Positions 51,902 through 63,195 of a stretch of 64,000 nt of DNA are shown one piece after another (the first letter of the stretch is position 1; each line of letters begins with the position of its first letter). Where the stretch lies: assembly GCA_963978895.1 (NCBI GenBank), contig OZ022244.1, forward strand, positions 4,514,853-4,578,852, written 5' to 3'. A model generated the notes under the pieces. It made no database searches, was not told the DNA's origin, and was given only the letters and a program-made list of their open reading frames with translations. The position numbers were made by a program, and so were the translations under genes. The stretch comes from Erpobdella octoculata (lineage: Eukaryota; Annelida; Clitellata; Hirudinida; Erpobdellidae).

Positions 51902-54900
51902 TAACTCACTGTAATATTCATTCTAAATCTAAAAGCTGAAGCCAATCTACATCTTGCTGCAAAGTTTCTGAGAAATAATACAAAGGTAATCATTTGATTA
52001 TATATCAAATATTCTCTTAAAATGCAAAAATGGAATAATATTCTTTAGAAGTCTAAAAAGCTTAATTCAATAAAACTGAACATAACATTGGTGATAGAAG
52101 CTGTCAAAAGGATATGGAGTTAAAAAAAACTAGTAGCAGAAAAAGGCATAACATAACAGATGCCCTGAAATCAATTGGAAAAACTGCTGAAATCCCAAAA
52201 TCTTAGCCACAAAACAAGAGCAGCAGATTTCTACACAAACAGAAATTCAAAAAGATATAAAAACAATATAAAATGTTTATCATTCAAAAGAAATGTCAAC
52301 TTTCCCAATACAACAGAATACATCTTCTTAACATAATTAATCTTTCCGGGAACACGGGAGAACTCCCAAAGCAGTTGAAATAATAAATCATCATACATAA
52401 CCAACAAGGAAAATGCAGGGACCAGCCAAATTCATATCACCAGATATCATTAATTTCAACTGTCTGCAAACCACTAGGAAAATAATTGAGAAATACCATA
52501 GCTACTTAATTGATTGCTATGAGCTCAAAAATTTGATAAAGTTGAAGCAAAAGCTCTGGTCAGCTTATATGAAAAATAAAAATCTAAACAATCTATTAGA
52601 ATACAAAATTACCAGAAACAAAGTTAGACGACTTTCTAGGGAAATAGCACAGTCTTATCAACTGTCGGTTGCCGGCAAATGTAAAAACAATCCTAAGGCT
52701 TTTTGGAAGTATGTTAAAACTCAAACAACAAGCACCATAGGAGATTTAAAATATACTGATAGCAATGGGAAAACAGTGATCTGCTCCTCAGATAAAGATA
52801 AATCGGAATGTCTGGCATCTTTCTTTGAAAAGGTTTTTGTAAATGATACATCAGATTTTAATTATGAGAAGCTGCTTTTCAAAACTGATTTTCCAATGAA
52901 TGAAATATCAATAATACCTGAATTAGTTTTTGTCAAACTGTCTAAAATGAATCCTAACAAATCTCAAGGACCTGATGGTATCTACCCAAAAATTCTTTCC
53001 GAGTGTAGGCATGAAATTTATACATGTTTGGCTAAAATTTTCAGTGATTCACTGTGTAAAAGAACACTCCCTGAAGATTGGAAAATTAGTACTATAGTTC
53101 CAATATTTAAAAAAGGTAGTAAGCATGATCCATTAAATTATAGACTGGTGTCCTTGACCTCAGTTCCATGTAAAATAATGGAATCTATTCTGAGCGATTC
53201 AATACTATCACACTTTTTAAATAATTTATTCCATGGTAATCAGTATGGTTTCATGAAAGGTAAATCTACTTCTTTGCAATTACTGAAAATTATGAATCTC
53301 TGGACGAGTGCGCTGGATCAAGGCAAACAAGTAGATATAATCTACACCGATTTTGAAAAGGCATTTGACAAAGTGCCACACAAAAAGTTAATTTATAAAC
53401 TGAAATGCTATAGATTACACGATACTCTGATAGGATGGATTGAAAACTTTCTGACAACAAGACACTTTCAAGTCAAGGTTAATGACCAGCTATCATCTAG
53501 GCATAGAGTCTTGAGCGGAGTCCCACAAGGAAGTGTCCTAGGTCCAGTGTTGGGTTTGTTACTTTACTTTTGTAATTTGTTACTGTTACTTGTTACATGA
53601 TGAAAAAGTAATTTGTTACTGTTACTTTTTGGTTTTAAAAGTAACTTATTACATTTTTGTTACTTTACAAAAAGTTGTTTACAAACAGATGCGACACCCC
53701 ATAATTCAATACTTGATTTTGTTTTTAAAATAAGAACACAACTTTATTATAAAAATCAAAGAGTTATAACTAATCAGTTAAATGGTGAAGATCTTTGATT
53801 GAGCTACAAAAAGCTTTATTATCTCTGAGCAGCAGTTGTCGTTGAAAATGACTATCAGTCAAACGATTTCTTCTTGGAGTCAAAATTTGACCAGCCAAGC
53901 TAAACAGCCGTTCAACAGGAGCACTTGATGGAAGAAAAGTATTATATCTTTTGAAAAATTTCAAGATACATGGAAATTTGAGTAATGATTCAATATCACG
54001 AGAAGTATCGCTAAGATACATATCCACCTCCGCAGTTTTATCAGTTTGCTTAAATGTATCTGTAACAAATATAAAAAAATCGTTATCTGGCTGAAGCATC
54101 TCAGCTGAACCATTTTGTTGTTCAGCCTGCATTTCAACCTGCTGTACAGCAAGCACTTGCTCATATAACAAATTAGATACACTTTCTTAGGCAGACACTG
54201 TTGTAGACACAACACATTGACGTTCTTTCCGTCATTTTCAGTTATTTATAAAAAAATTTCTAGCTGATGCACCCATCCGATTTCATTACCAGTTTTTTCA
54301 TAATTTAACTCTTTATTAACTTCCATGATCCCAAAACACGATCTGTGAACTCGCAAACGTTTCCGAAAGAGTAAACGATAATAAAAAGGAAGTTTGTTTA
54401 CCCTGATATGGCGCGTTGTTAAAATGAACGCGATCATGAATCCAGTGACAGACTTTGCTCATATTTGTCCAGACTCGCGCCATCTTACGCTTGATCCAAT
54501 GCTCGAAAATAAAAAGTAACAAGTAACAATTTTTGAAAATCCGTTACTGTTACTTTAAAAAAGTAATTTGTTACTGTTACTTTAAAAAAGTAATTTGTTA
54601 CTGTTACTTTGTTACAATTTTGAAAAGTAATCTGTTACGTTACTTGTTACTGAAAAAAGTAATTTGTTACTGTAATTCCGTTACTTGTAATTTGTTACTA
54701 CCCATCACTGCCTAGGTCCCTTACTATTTGTAATTTATATCAATGACGTATTTGAAGCCTGTGACATTGAAGGTCTAAATATCTTTTTATTTGCTGACGA
54801 TGCAAAAATTTTCAGGATAATCAACAGTGTAGATGATCAACAGATTCTCCAATGCTGTTTAGATCTCTTCTCTACCTGGTGCAAAGATTGGCTCCTAAAA

Positions 54901-55745
54901 CTGAACTATAGCAAGTGTGTATATTTGTCATTGCATAACACATATAAATTTGATTACAACTTTGCTGAAGGGGAGACTAAACACCACATTTCAACAGTCC
55001 ATGAAGTCAGAGATCTAGGAGTTGTAATAGACAGCAACCTAAAATTTACTACTCATATATGCAAACTAGTCAAAACAGCTAATAGCAGCACTCTAGGAGT
55101 TGTTAAAAAAAATTTCCACAACTTATCGAAGGATTGTTTTTTGCTTCTGTATAAAGGTTTAGTCCGTCCACATCTTGAATATGCTTTTGTGGTATGGTCC
55201 CCCCACAATTTAGGTATGATAGAAAAACTAGAAAAAATACAAAAAAGAGCAACTAAACTAGTGCGTGAATGTCGAAATTTAAAATATAAAGAAAGACTGA
55301 AGTATCTCGATCTATCTACTCTAAGGCTTAGAAGATCTAGGAGACATGATTGAAGTCTATAAAATATTAAACAATTTTTACTGTGCCAATTCATCTCCAA
55401 GTTTAATAAAAAAATCTAATTTACTCAACACAAGAGGGCACATTTACAAGTTGGAAAAACCATATTCTAGACTGGACATCAAAAAGTTTTTCTTTACATG
55501 GAATAAACTTCCTGCTTCAGTCATAGAAGCAAAAGATATCTTCCAGTTTAAAAGTCTCCTGGATGCTCACTGGATGGCCATCCTACACTATTTTGCTGGA
55601 GGAATGAAATTTGACTTATCTGGACTTTTTGTTTGTTTGTTTTTTTTTTTAATTTATGTTCTTTAATTTATTCTTTTTATGGTTTTTTTGTTACTGTCGG
55701 GGCATATAGGCTTTGCCTGCGCCTTGTAATAAACTATGTTATGTT
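51902..55745 (+). mobile_element. CR1/L2-like LINE, split by a hAT element
   Basis: The reverse-transcriptase frame begins at 52413 (MQGPAKFISPDIINFNCL...) and has NPNKSQGPDGI, TDFEKAFDKVPH and SGVPQGSVLG up to 53544. It resumes at 54719 with LLFVIYINDV and the catalytic LFADDAKIF in the matching frame once the 1166-bp insert and one target copy are ignored. A 1-bp frameshift near 55340 separates RLRRSR from DMIEVYKIL, and the C-terminus ends by 55666. The 3' end has AATAAACTATGTTATGTTATG. No endonuclease is present in the 5' ~510 bp. A second copy of the 5' ~990 bp occurs at 62009-62893. It is dead because of the frameshift and insertion. Confidence 0.88.
53545..54710 (-). mobile_element. 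hAT element inside a LINE RT, perfect 8-bp TSD
   Basis: Termini CAGTGTTGGGT and ACCCATCACTG are inverted with one mismatch, flanked by CCTAGGTC on both sides (53537-53544 and 54711-54718). TTGTTACTGTTACTTT-type repeats fill both ends. A minus-strand ORF (54171-53770) encodes the hAT C-terminal dimerisation motif TFLPSSAPVERLFSLAGQIL. No BED finger or catalytic core remains, so this is a non-autonomous derivative. Confidence 0.95.
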
Positions 55746-55823
55746 ATGAAATACAACAACTTGAGCAATCTGGTTTCAAACAGAAAAAGCATGCCTAAAC
55801 AAGATAATAAGGTTGCTAATAGC

Positions 55824-56635
55824 AGTGGCGTAGCCACCATGGGAGCTTGTGGGTAAGCTGCCTTATCTCTTCATTGATGGTTTTTTTCAATTCTTCTAAA
55901 TTCGAGAAATTTTTTTTATACCCCCCCCCCCCCTAAAGAATAAGGCCATGACGGCACATTGTGTAAATAAGCGCCATCTTGATGGGATGTAGTTATGAGA
56001 CTATGCTGTCTACTCGAACATGGAAAAGAGAGATTTTAAAATAGTTAGAAGTCTAGCAGTAAAGGCTGTGTTGTTATTCGATGAACAACAACTTCAGCTG
56101 TCAACAAAAGCCACAGAAACTGTAAAAAATCGACGGACCGTTGGTCGAATTTTCAATGTTCGCTTTATGGGCCTTGTGGGAGATTAAGCTGCCTTATCTC
56201 TTCATTGCTTACTATTTTGTGGTCCTGATAAACAAAAAGAAAGTCACAACAGAGGGCTTTTTATTGAGTTAATAGGCTATTTGGCTGAATCTGGAGACTC
56301 GGTTCCAAAAATTCAGAGACAGCACAATCAAATGCTACTTACCTGAGTCCCCAGATTCAGAATGAAATGATCGCATTGGCTGGAAGTTCCATACAAGCAG
56401 CAATCATTTGTCATTCTAGCAGTCAAAAATGCTCGCGTTTTCACAGTGCTTTGTACGTTACGTCGACGACAAGATAGACGGATCATGTGACATTAAGGAG
56501 CGGCTTCTTTCAATCGTCGACACAAAAGATCGTCGGCAAAAATGGCCTTGACATTAACAATATTGTTGGTCAAGGCTACGACGGTGGCAGCAATATGTCA
56601 CCATGATCGACTGAGCAACTCGATGGTTTGAGGTA
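55824..56635 (+). pseudogene. ZMYM1/DUF4371-type hAT transposase remnant
   Basis: CAGTGGCGTAGCCACCATGG at 55824 is a typical end of this hAT subgroup. Downstream, in shifting frames, are RGLFIELIGYLAESGDSVPK (~56254), SPQIQNEMIALAGSSIQAA (~56345), FVRYVDDKIDGSCDIKE (~56450) and LDINNIVGQGYDGGSNMS (~56548), the usual order of this protein. At least three frameshifts or stops were seen. It runs into Gypsy integrase sequence. A ~30-bp duplicated segment (TAAGCTGCCTTATCTCTTCA) occurs at 55854 and 56184. Confidence 0.65.
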
Positions 56636-57470
56636 GTGCCAGCTTCTAACATTACGGCTGAAACTGTTACTGATGTTTTCCTGACGGCGTGGGTTTCTCG
56701 TTTTGGTGTCCCGCTTCACATTGTAACGGAACGAGGACGTCAATTCGAATCCGAACTCATGAGCCATCTTTCCTCGCTAATTGGCTTTCACCGTTTACGA
56801 ACTACAGCCTACCATCCGCAATCAAACGGGATGATCGCACGATTTCACCGTACATTAAAGTAGAAAATGAAGAAAACCAACCAACACCGACGGAAAAGAA
56901 AAAAAAATGTTAAAGAAGATTATCAAAAGAAAAAGAAGTAGAAAAGGAAAACCAATCTCTTCTCGTTTTCTACACCTCCCACCTGACAAGTTTGAGGCCG
57001 CTAAACAAGAATTTGCAATATTGTTGAAAGCTGGAATTGTTCGTCAATCTAATAGCTCCTATTCTAGCCCACTGCACATGGTCCCCAAGAAAGACAGTCA
57101 ATGGCGTCCCTGTGGAGATTATCGGAAACTCAACAGTATAACTAAACCTGATAGATACACTCTACCAAGAATTTCTGTCGTGACAAGCCGTCCCAGTGGT
57201 AAATCAGTCTTCAGCATGGTACGGGAGCTGTTTAGAGATGTCAGTCTGAATGGTAAATTGCCATCCTAGCTCCTTTGCCCCATGAAAAACCTCCTGGGTA
57301 ATAAGCACATGGAGTGCTATTTTGAGGCAGTTGTGGCTGGACAGACTTCCCAGAGACATCAGACCAATACTAGCATCATTATTTTCAAGACTTGCACAAT
57401 AACTCCAATTGATCTGTCTTTCGAATTAGAAGTCGACATTGTCGACATTGCACATTAAACCTGGAGTGCC
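56600..57470 (+). pseudogene. Scrambled Ty3/Gypsy fragments: integrase, RT, gag-like
   Basis: 56636-56863 encodes integrase core sequence (VSRFGVPLHIVTERGRQFES, TTAYHPQSNGMIARFHRTLK). 56907-57218 encodes the start of a Gypsy RT (AGIVRQSNSSYSSPLHMVPK, WRPCGDYRKLNSITKPDRY). About 57315-57400 encodes AILRQLWLDRLPRDIRPILA, which resembles a Gypsy Gag segment. The order IN-RT-Gag is the reverse of an intact Gag-RT-IN element, although all parts are on the plus strand. These are rearranged or nested leftovers and not functional. Confidence 0.7.
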
Positions 57471-58900
57471 ATCTGCAGCAGCACACAATTCTAGCGAGCG
57501 CATGAGTGCAGTTATGTGCCCGAAATGTGTAGAGCTGCTGCGTGCTGCTAAAGCTTACATTACAACCGTTTGAGAAAACGATGAAAGTTCAGTGCAGGAA
57601 GTTTATGTGTCTGATTCTGCATCTGCATCCACTTTAGTGCTAACTCCAACACCATTGAAGAAGTTCAAATTCTTTAACAGTAAAATTCAGTCTAATTGAC
57701 TTATAACTTGTGCTGGCATAAGCAGTATTAGCGAAAGAGATGCCGAACATTATCAGCTAAACAACGACATAGCTAATATTATAGACGATGATTTTTGTGA
57801 AGTCTCAGTTTGATACAAGATAGGAAAATAGTATAAACAGTACTAGACCTCTTCAATATTTGAACTTAATACATTATAAAATAAAAGCAATGCAATGCAC
57901 TTCACCACATATCCTTCCATCAAGATAGAGCTTGATACCTTGTTCCGAATGAATGAGCCAAGCCAAATTTTCCAATCTTTAACAGCATTCATTAACACGT
58001 TTAACTGTTAAAGGCTACATAATCAACAAACTCTGTATTATTGGGAGATAAAATATTTTAAGTACACTGTCATTACAGCCAAAATGGCTGAATTTGTGTT
58101 CGTATGGACTGAATTTTTTGGAGAAAAGCTGAATATTGTTAAGTTATGCAAGAATTGCTGACTTTGATGACAATGACTTAGAATTGAAGTGGTTTGTAAT
58201 TGTTTTGCATGAAAAAGCACATCATTTGAGAACATATATAATGTTTTAACTTTCTTTACAAAGAAGAGCAGCAACTTATATCAATTTTGGATATGTTCGT
58301 GTTGCAGCGTTTCTACAGACCTTGTAGAAACAATTATGCATTGTACAACTATCTTCAAAACCATTTATTTCTGAATAAGCTCAAGCTTTTAAGTAAAAGT
58401 AAAACTTATTAATACAATTAATGAACCAGCTGATTTTTCCCTTGAATAAAACCAAAAAAATAATATATATTTGAAGTATTTTTGGAAATGCTTTAAAGAT
58501 AAATTCTTTGGCAGATCAGATTCTATTGTCAGGTCATATGTTGGACATCTGTCACAAATCAACATACTCTAGCTAGCTACTTCTCGATCGCAATGAAATA
58601 CTTCAACATAGTCCACGACAACTAGTCCAAATGGTCCTGTTAGTCATGTAAATTTGGACCTGCTGCTAACTGGAATCCAGTAAGCCACCATCCAACGGCC
58701 AATGATGGACTATTCACCATTGAAGGCAGTTCAACTAATAGAATGCTGCAGCTAATAAAGAACTAGGCATCAACCTTAGTTTGTACGATAGGCTGAACAA
58801 AACTTTACTGGATTATGACCAAACTTCAATGACAAACTTTCAGGATGAGCTGAAAGTGGTAAAAAGCACGATAAAAGCCAAAGCTATTGACACGTGAAGA
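57471..58900. other. Degenerate, probably transposon-derived DNA
   Basis: Short peptides are readable in shifting frames (for example around 57490-57800), but nothing is continuous enough to name. The setting between Gypsy, hAT and LTR fragments suggests more decayed transposon. Confidence 0.4.
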
Positions 58901-59502
58901 AAAGGTATGTTGTATATATAATCTCTAATTTACTTAAGAAGTATCTGTCAAAACTATGACTATGAATGCTCATGACTATTCATTCATTCATCCATTTCTT
59001 CTAACATGCAACCGACTTCGCTCCATAACTATTATCATAACTTGTAAGTACACTTGAACTCCAGCCGTAGCTATTATCATCATAACTTTTTCCCACCAGC
59101 TCCATGTGACTCATTCGATCTGGTGACCTACAATTTAATTGAACTCCACCGATTCAATTACCAATCTGTGTCAGTGTATGTTTCCCTGTATGCTCTAGTA
59201 TCTTTCTTAATTACCACTTTTTCTGAATTTTGTATCGAAACTTGTATCAATAGGTTGCATAGAATTTGAGTAATCATTCCTGTTAATTTCATAAACTTAT
59301 ATCAAACGGTTATTAAGATATAATCTCTAATTGCTTTTCTATCGTACCATTATTAATGTCTTCACCCGTATGTGCAGTAATGATTCCTGCCAATCATTTT
59401 CTTGGACTTTGCTCCGTTGGTATGTATGGTATTTTTCTTTGTTCATCGATGGAAAGTTTTAGGATGAATCTCTTTATCCAGCTATTCCAGCTGTATCGTC
59501 CT

Positions 59503-59975
59503 GTGTGTAAATACGGCTGTCTTCCAGCCGTAAGCTAGATTTCTGGTTCTCGATAGATTCTTGGTTCACGGTAGATTGTTGGTTCAGATTAGATTTTTGG
59601 TTCTCGTTAAATTCTTGATCCAGTATCTCGCTTGCGTGCTATTGCATATTTGTTAGCCGCATTCTATAGTTAGAAACAATCTTGTGAATAAAATTGATTA
59701 AAAACCGCTACGTGTATGCGGTATTGTTTTGTTTGAAGTAATATAGGTACGACGGGTTGACCGGTAGCATCAGCATCCAGCGCATTACGGTGGTGGTCCG
59801 GTGAGAGAAAAATAAATTCGAAAGAACCTGGTCGCAGAGATATTCTCTAGGGGACGCCTCGGGGAAGAAGTTGTGACATCTTTCTGGCGCAGTCTCCCAA
59901 TCAACATCAGAGGAGATCATCATCAGGATCATCATTTTCGTTGATTTGTTGTGTCTTTGAGTGCTGAACACTGAA
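59503..59975 (+). mobile_element. LTR plus leader of LTR retrotransposon, deleted copy
   Basis: From about 59736 to 59972 this matches 62893-63283, including CGACGGGTTGACCGGTAGCA, CTAGGGGACGCCTCGGGGAA and TTGTGACATCTTTCTGGCGC. AATAAAATTGATTAAAA at 59687 may be the poly(A) signal of the LTR. The left edge, TGTGTAAATACGGCTG near 59503, is a guess. Relative to the other copy it lacks 9 bp inside the primer-binding site and about 145 bp of leader, so it is defective. Confidence 0.6.
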
Positions 59976-60377
59976 GTGCTGAGCATTGAAGAAGAGGCCC
60001 TGAATGTCCATCAATCACAATTTCTATATAGCACGTCTGGTCTTAATAAGAAAAGAGTGGACCCGATGATTAATATTATGAAATACTATACACTATCTCA
60101 TTTCATTTTGAAATACTATACACTATCTCATTTCATTTTCCAATCTGATCTGTGACCTTTGTTAGGTCAACGTCTTACACAGTCTTACACAGCGTGAGTG
60201 AGAACAATGTGAGTGAGAACAACGTGTGGTAATGTTTAATTCTACTGGTGTGGATAACTATAATTTTTTTATATATAAGAATTATTATATTTTCAGCTCA
60301 TCTTCATCCATATCTAAATTTTTACGTAAATAGTTTTTCGTAAATAGTTTTTCGACCTTCACTGTCCAATGTTAACA

Positions 60378-60545
60378 GTTTGTGTGTGTATGTGTGTGTA
60401 TGTGTGTGTATATGTGTGTATATGTGTGTATGTTTGTATGTATGTATGTATGTATGTATGTATGTATGTATGTATGTATGTGTGTATGTGTGTATGTATG
60501 TGTGTATGTATGTGTGTATGTATGTGTGTATGTGTGTGTATGCAT
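60378..60545. repeat. (GTAT/GTGTGTAT)n microsatellite
   Basis: A TATG/TGTG tract of about 165 bp. The Cys/Val/Tyr/Met open frames are artefacts. Confidence 0.95.
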
Positions 60546-60686
60546 GTTAAAATTTTTTGTGGTATTTATATACTTTGGTATTTAAAAGGTTCGTCATTGT
60601 GATGGGATATCTTATATAATAATAAAATGAAATCTAATAATACAGTTAATTATTTGAATTAATTTAAATTTATATTGCTTTTTGCA

Positions 60687-60993
60687 GAAATATCCTTATT
60701 TTGAGGTCAATGAAATAGTTACGGCAGTAGACATTGTCAAAAAATCTTATCAAGGTGCGGATTTGTGGAGAGACGTTTTAAAATCAATTGGAGTCCCTGA
60801 CACGAACAAAAATAAATACTATATACAACAGATTTACAAGCGTAACAGCACTGCTTTGAATGGCGGTCAAACTCAAGAAAAAGACAATTGTTCTCTTTCA
60901 ACAGCTTATAGCAGTCTTCCGTCACCAACTTCAAATGTAGATATAAATTCCAACATAAGTTCTGTGATCACTTCTTCATTCTTTTGCACATAA
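60687..60993 (+). CDS. Possible exon with ARID-like C-terminal helix
   Basis: After a good acceptor (tttttgcag|AAATATCC, 60687) the frame encodes YFEVNEIVTAVDIVKKSYQG, then LWRDVLKSIGVPDTNKNKYY and IQQIYKRN, a pattern that loosely resembles the last helices of an ARID domain. The rest is low-information, and the last ~88 bp overlap the Tudor ORF in antisense. No partner exons were found in the window. It may be a single captured exon or part of an unrecognised gene. The ARID assignment is weak. Confidence 0.3.
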
Positions 60994-61823
60994 AAATCAT
61001 GAAGTGAATTGATATGAACAACCTGAACATGACAGTTGTTTTCCAGCTTCGGCACATCGACCATTAAATTCATTCCAGACAGTTTGGTAGCAATTACATC
61101 TACTTTAGCATTGATGCCCGACTTCGAACCAACATCAGGACTAGTAGTTAAATCATTCTTTGAATAAGTTTCTCTGTTTATAAATTTATTTGTCAGCTTT
61201 TTAGAAATAGTTTCATTTTCACCTTCGACTATTAGATCAACAATATGTTTCTCTGCATCCCATTCTGCACTAACGACTGAAAACAGAGCACTTTCGCAAT
61301 TTTCTTTGAACCAAATGTTTATAGATTTGTTGAGAGCGTCTTCTAAATTATTCGGCGAACAATGAATGCAGCATTCTGGTAAGCAGTCAACAAGGTGTTT
61401 AGGAATAACCCTTACTTCTTCTACAGGAACAACTTGAGTTTTTCCAAAATCCACAAGAAAGAGGTGAGCCAGATTCCCTTCACAACTTTTAACTACACCT
61501 CTGCTATACAAACCTTCATGAAGGGAAGCAACTGCCATCCCAGGGACAATACGTTCTTCTGAAGTTCTGGATGTAGAGCAGAACTCAGACAGATCTGATA
61601 TCATTTTTCCTAGCCTGGAAAGATCGCTCTCCTTTTGCCTTATGACATATAAGTCTGAAGTTGACGCTATAAAACTGATAAAAATTGTGTCGTTCTTTTC
61701 CAGTTTCAAATTGTTTGGTACATATTTGCCTAGTATATCCTTTTCTGAATCACAACTATTTTGGCTCAGACCTTTCTGAAAATTCCTAGAGTTTTCACAA
61801 AAAGCTAACATATCAAATTTCAC
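60906..61823 (-). CDS. Tudor-domain protein fragment, intronless
   Basis: This is a 305-residue uninterrupted frame. Residues ~42-160 contain an extended Tudor unit: a SN-like strand pair (IFISFIASTSDLYVIRQ), then the core VPGMAVASLHEGLYSRGVVK, AHLFLVDFGKTQVVPVEEVR and IPKHLVDCLPECC. A second related unit starts at ~270 (NCHVQVVHINSLHDFYVQK) and is cut by the stop, so this is part of a multi-Tudor (TDRD-like) protein, a class that binds methyl-arginine on Piwi-type proteins in germ granules. It has no introns and is flanked by transposons. It could be one large exon of a gene whose other exons lie elsewhere or a retrocopy fragment. The Met at 61823 is only the first in frame. Confidence 0.65.
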   Translation of the reverse strand: MKFDMLAFCENSRNFQKGLSQNSCDSEKDILGKYVPNNLKLEKNDTIFISFIASTSDLYVIRQKESDLSRLGKMISDLSEFCSTSRTSEERIVPGMAVASLHEGLYSRGVVKSCEGNLAHLFLVDFGKTQVVPVEEVRVIPKHLVDCLPECCIHCSPNNLEDALNKSINIWFKENCESALFSVVSAEWDAEKHIVDLIVEGENETISKKLTNKFINRETYSKNDLTTSPDVGSKSGINAKVDVIATKLSGMNLMVDVPKLENNCHVQVVHINSLHDFYVQKNEEVITELMLEFISTFEVGDGRLL

Positions 61824-62008
61824 TGATGACTCATTGTTGTCGGTTTTTTATTTCAACCCTATCAGTTTTAAAATTTAATAGTCTAACATTACCGATATTT
61901 CTTTTTTATGTTTAAATAAAATAATTTGAGTGTCTGCTAGCTTTCCCCGTGCATTTCATAAGCTTTTCACCGTGTTGCGAGTGTCTGCTAGCTTTACCGC
62001 AGTGGTTT

Positions 62009-62893
62009 TACTCACTGTAATATTCATTCTAAATCTAAAAGCTAAAGCCAATCTACATCTTGCTGCAAAGTTTTTGAGAAATAATACAAAGGTAATCATT
62101 TGATTATATATCAAATATTCTCTTAAAATGCAAAAATGGAATAATATTTTTTAGAAGTCTAAAAAGCTTAATTGAATAAAACTGAACATAACATTGGTGA
62201 TAGAAGCTGTCCATGTTTTCAAATGGATATGGAGTTAAAAAAAACTAGTAGCAGAAAAAGGCATAACGTAACAGATGCCCTGAAATCAATTGGAAAAACT
62301 GCTGAAATCCCAAAATCTTAGCCACAAAACAAGAGCAGCAGATTTCTACACAAACAGAAATTCAAAAAGATATAAAAATAATATAAAATGTTTATCACTC
62401 AAAAGAAATGTCAACTTTCCCAATACAACAGAATACATCTTCTTAACATAATTAATCTTTCCGGGAACACAGGAGAACTCCCAAAGCAGTTGAAATAATA
62501 AATCATCATATATAACCAACAAGAAAAATGCAGGGACCAGCCAAATTCATATCACTAGATATCATTAATTTCAACTGTCTGCAAACCACTAGGAAAATAA
62601 TTGAGAAATACCATAGCTACTTAATTGATTGCTATGAGCTCAAAAATTTGATAAAGTTGAAGCAAAAGCTCTGGTCAGCTTATATGAAAAATAAAAATCT
62701 AAACAATCTATTAGAATACAAAATTACCAGAAACAAAGTTAGACGACTTTCTAGGGAAATAGCACAGTCTTATCAACTGTCGGTTGCCGGCAAATGTAAA
62801 AACAATCCTAAGGCTTTTTGGAAGTATGTTAAAACTAAAACTCAAACAACAAGCACCATAGGAGATTTAAAATATACTGACAGCAATGGGAAG
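62009..62893 (+). mobile_element. LINE 5' fragment, second copy
   Basis: This is nearly identical to 51902-52787 of the split LINE (same MQGPAKFIS start, here at 62528), with small insertions such as CATGTTTTC near 62212 and a 6-bp ACTAAA repeat near 62833. It stops abruptly at AGCAATGGGAA and passes into LTR sequence. Both copies share the same left boundary (TTA/TAACTCACTGTAATATTC). Confidence 0.9.
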
Positions 62894-63039
62894 TAATATA
62901 GGTACGACGGGTTGACCGGTAGCATCAGCATCCAGCGCATTACGGTGGTGGTCCGGTGAGAGAAAAATAAATTTGAAAGAACCTGGTCGCAGCGATATTC
63001 TCTAGGGGACGCCTCGGGGAAGAAGTTGTGACATCTTTC

Positions 63040-63057
63040 TGGCGCAGTCGACAGGAT
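63040..63057 (+). promoter_or_regulatory. Primer-binding site, tRNA-Ser type
   Basis: TGGCGCAGTCGACAGGAT begins with the TGG that pairs with a tRNA 3' CCA. It is complementary, with one mismatch by my recollection, to the 3' end of animal tRNA-Ser(AGA) (GCAGTCG acceptor stem). It follows the LTR end by a few bases. Confidence 0.6.
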
Positions 63058-63195
63058 CTCCCAATCAACATCAGAGGAGATCATCATCAGGATCATCATC
63101 CACCTGGTACTGTATCTGCTCCGAAAACATCAACGCCGTGTAGCCTAAACGAGGGAAGTGTGAACTTAATTTTTTTTGTGTAGACGTAAGCGTTA

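Noticed and set aside
60369..60602. Cys/Val/Tyr/Met-rich ORFs
   Set aside because: They come from the GTAT/GTGT microsatellite.
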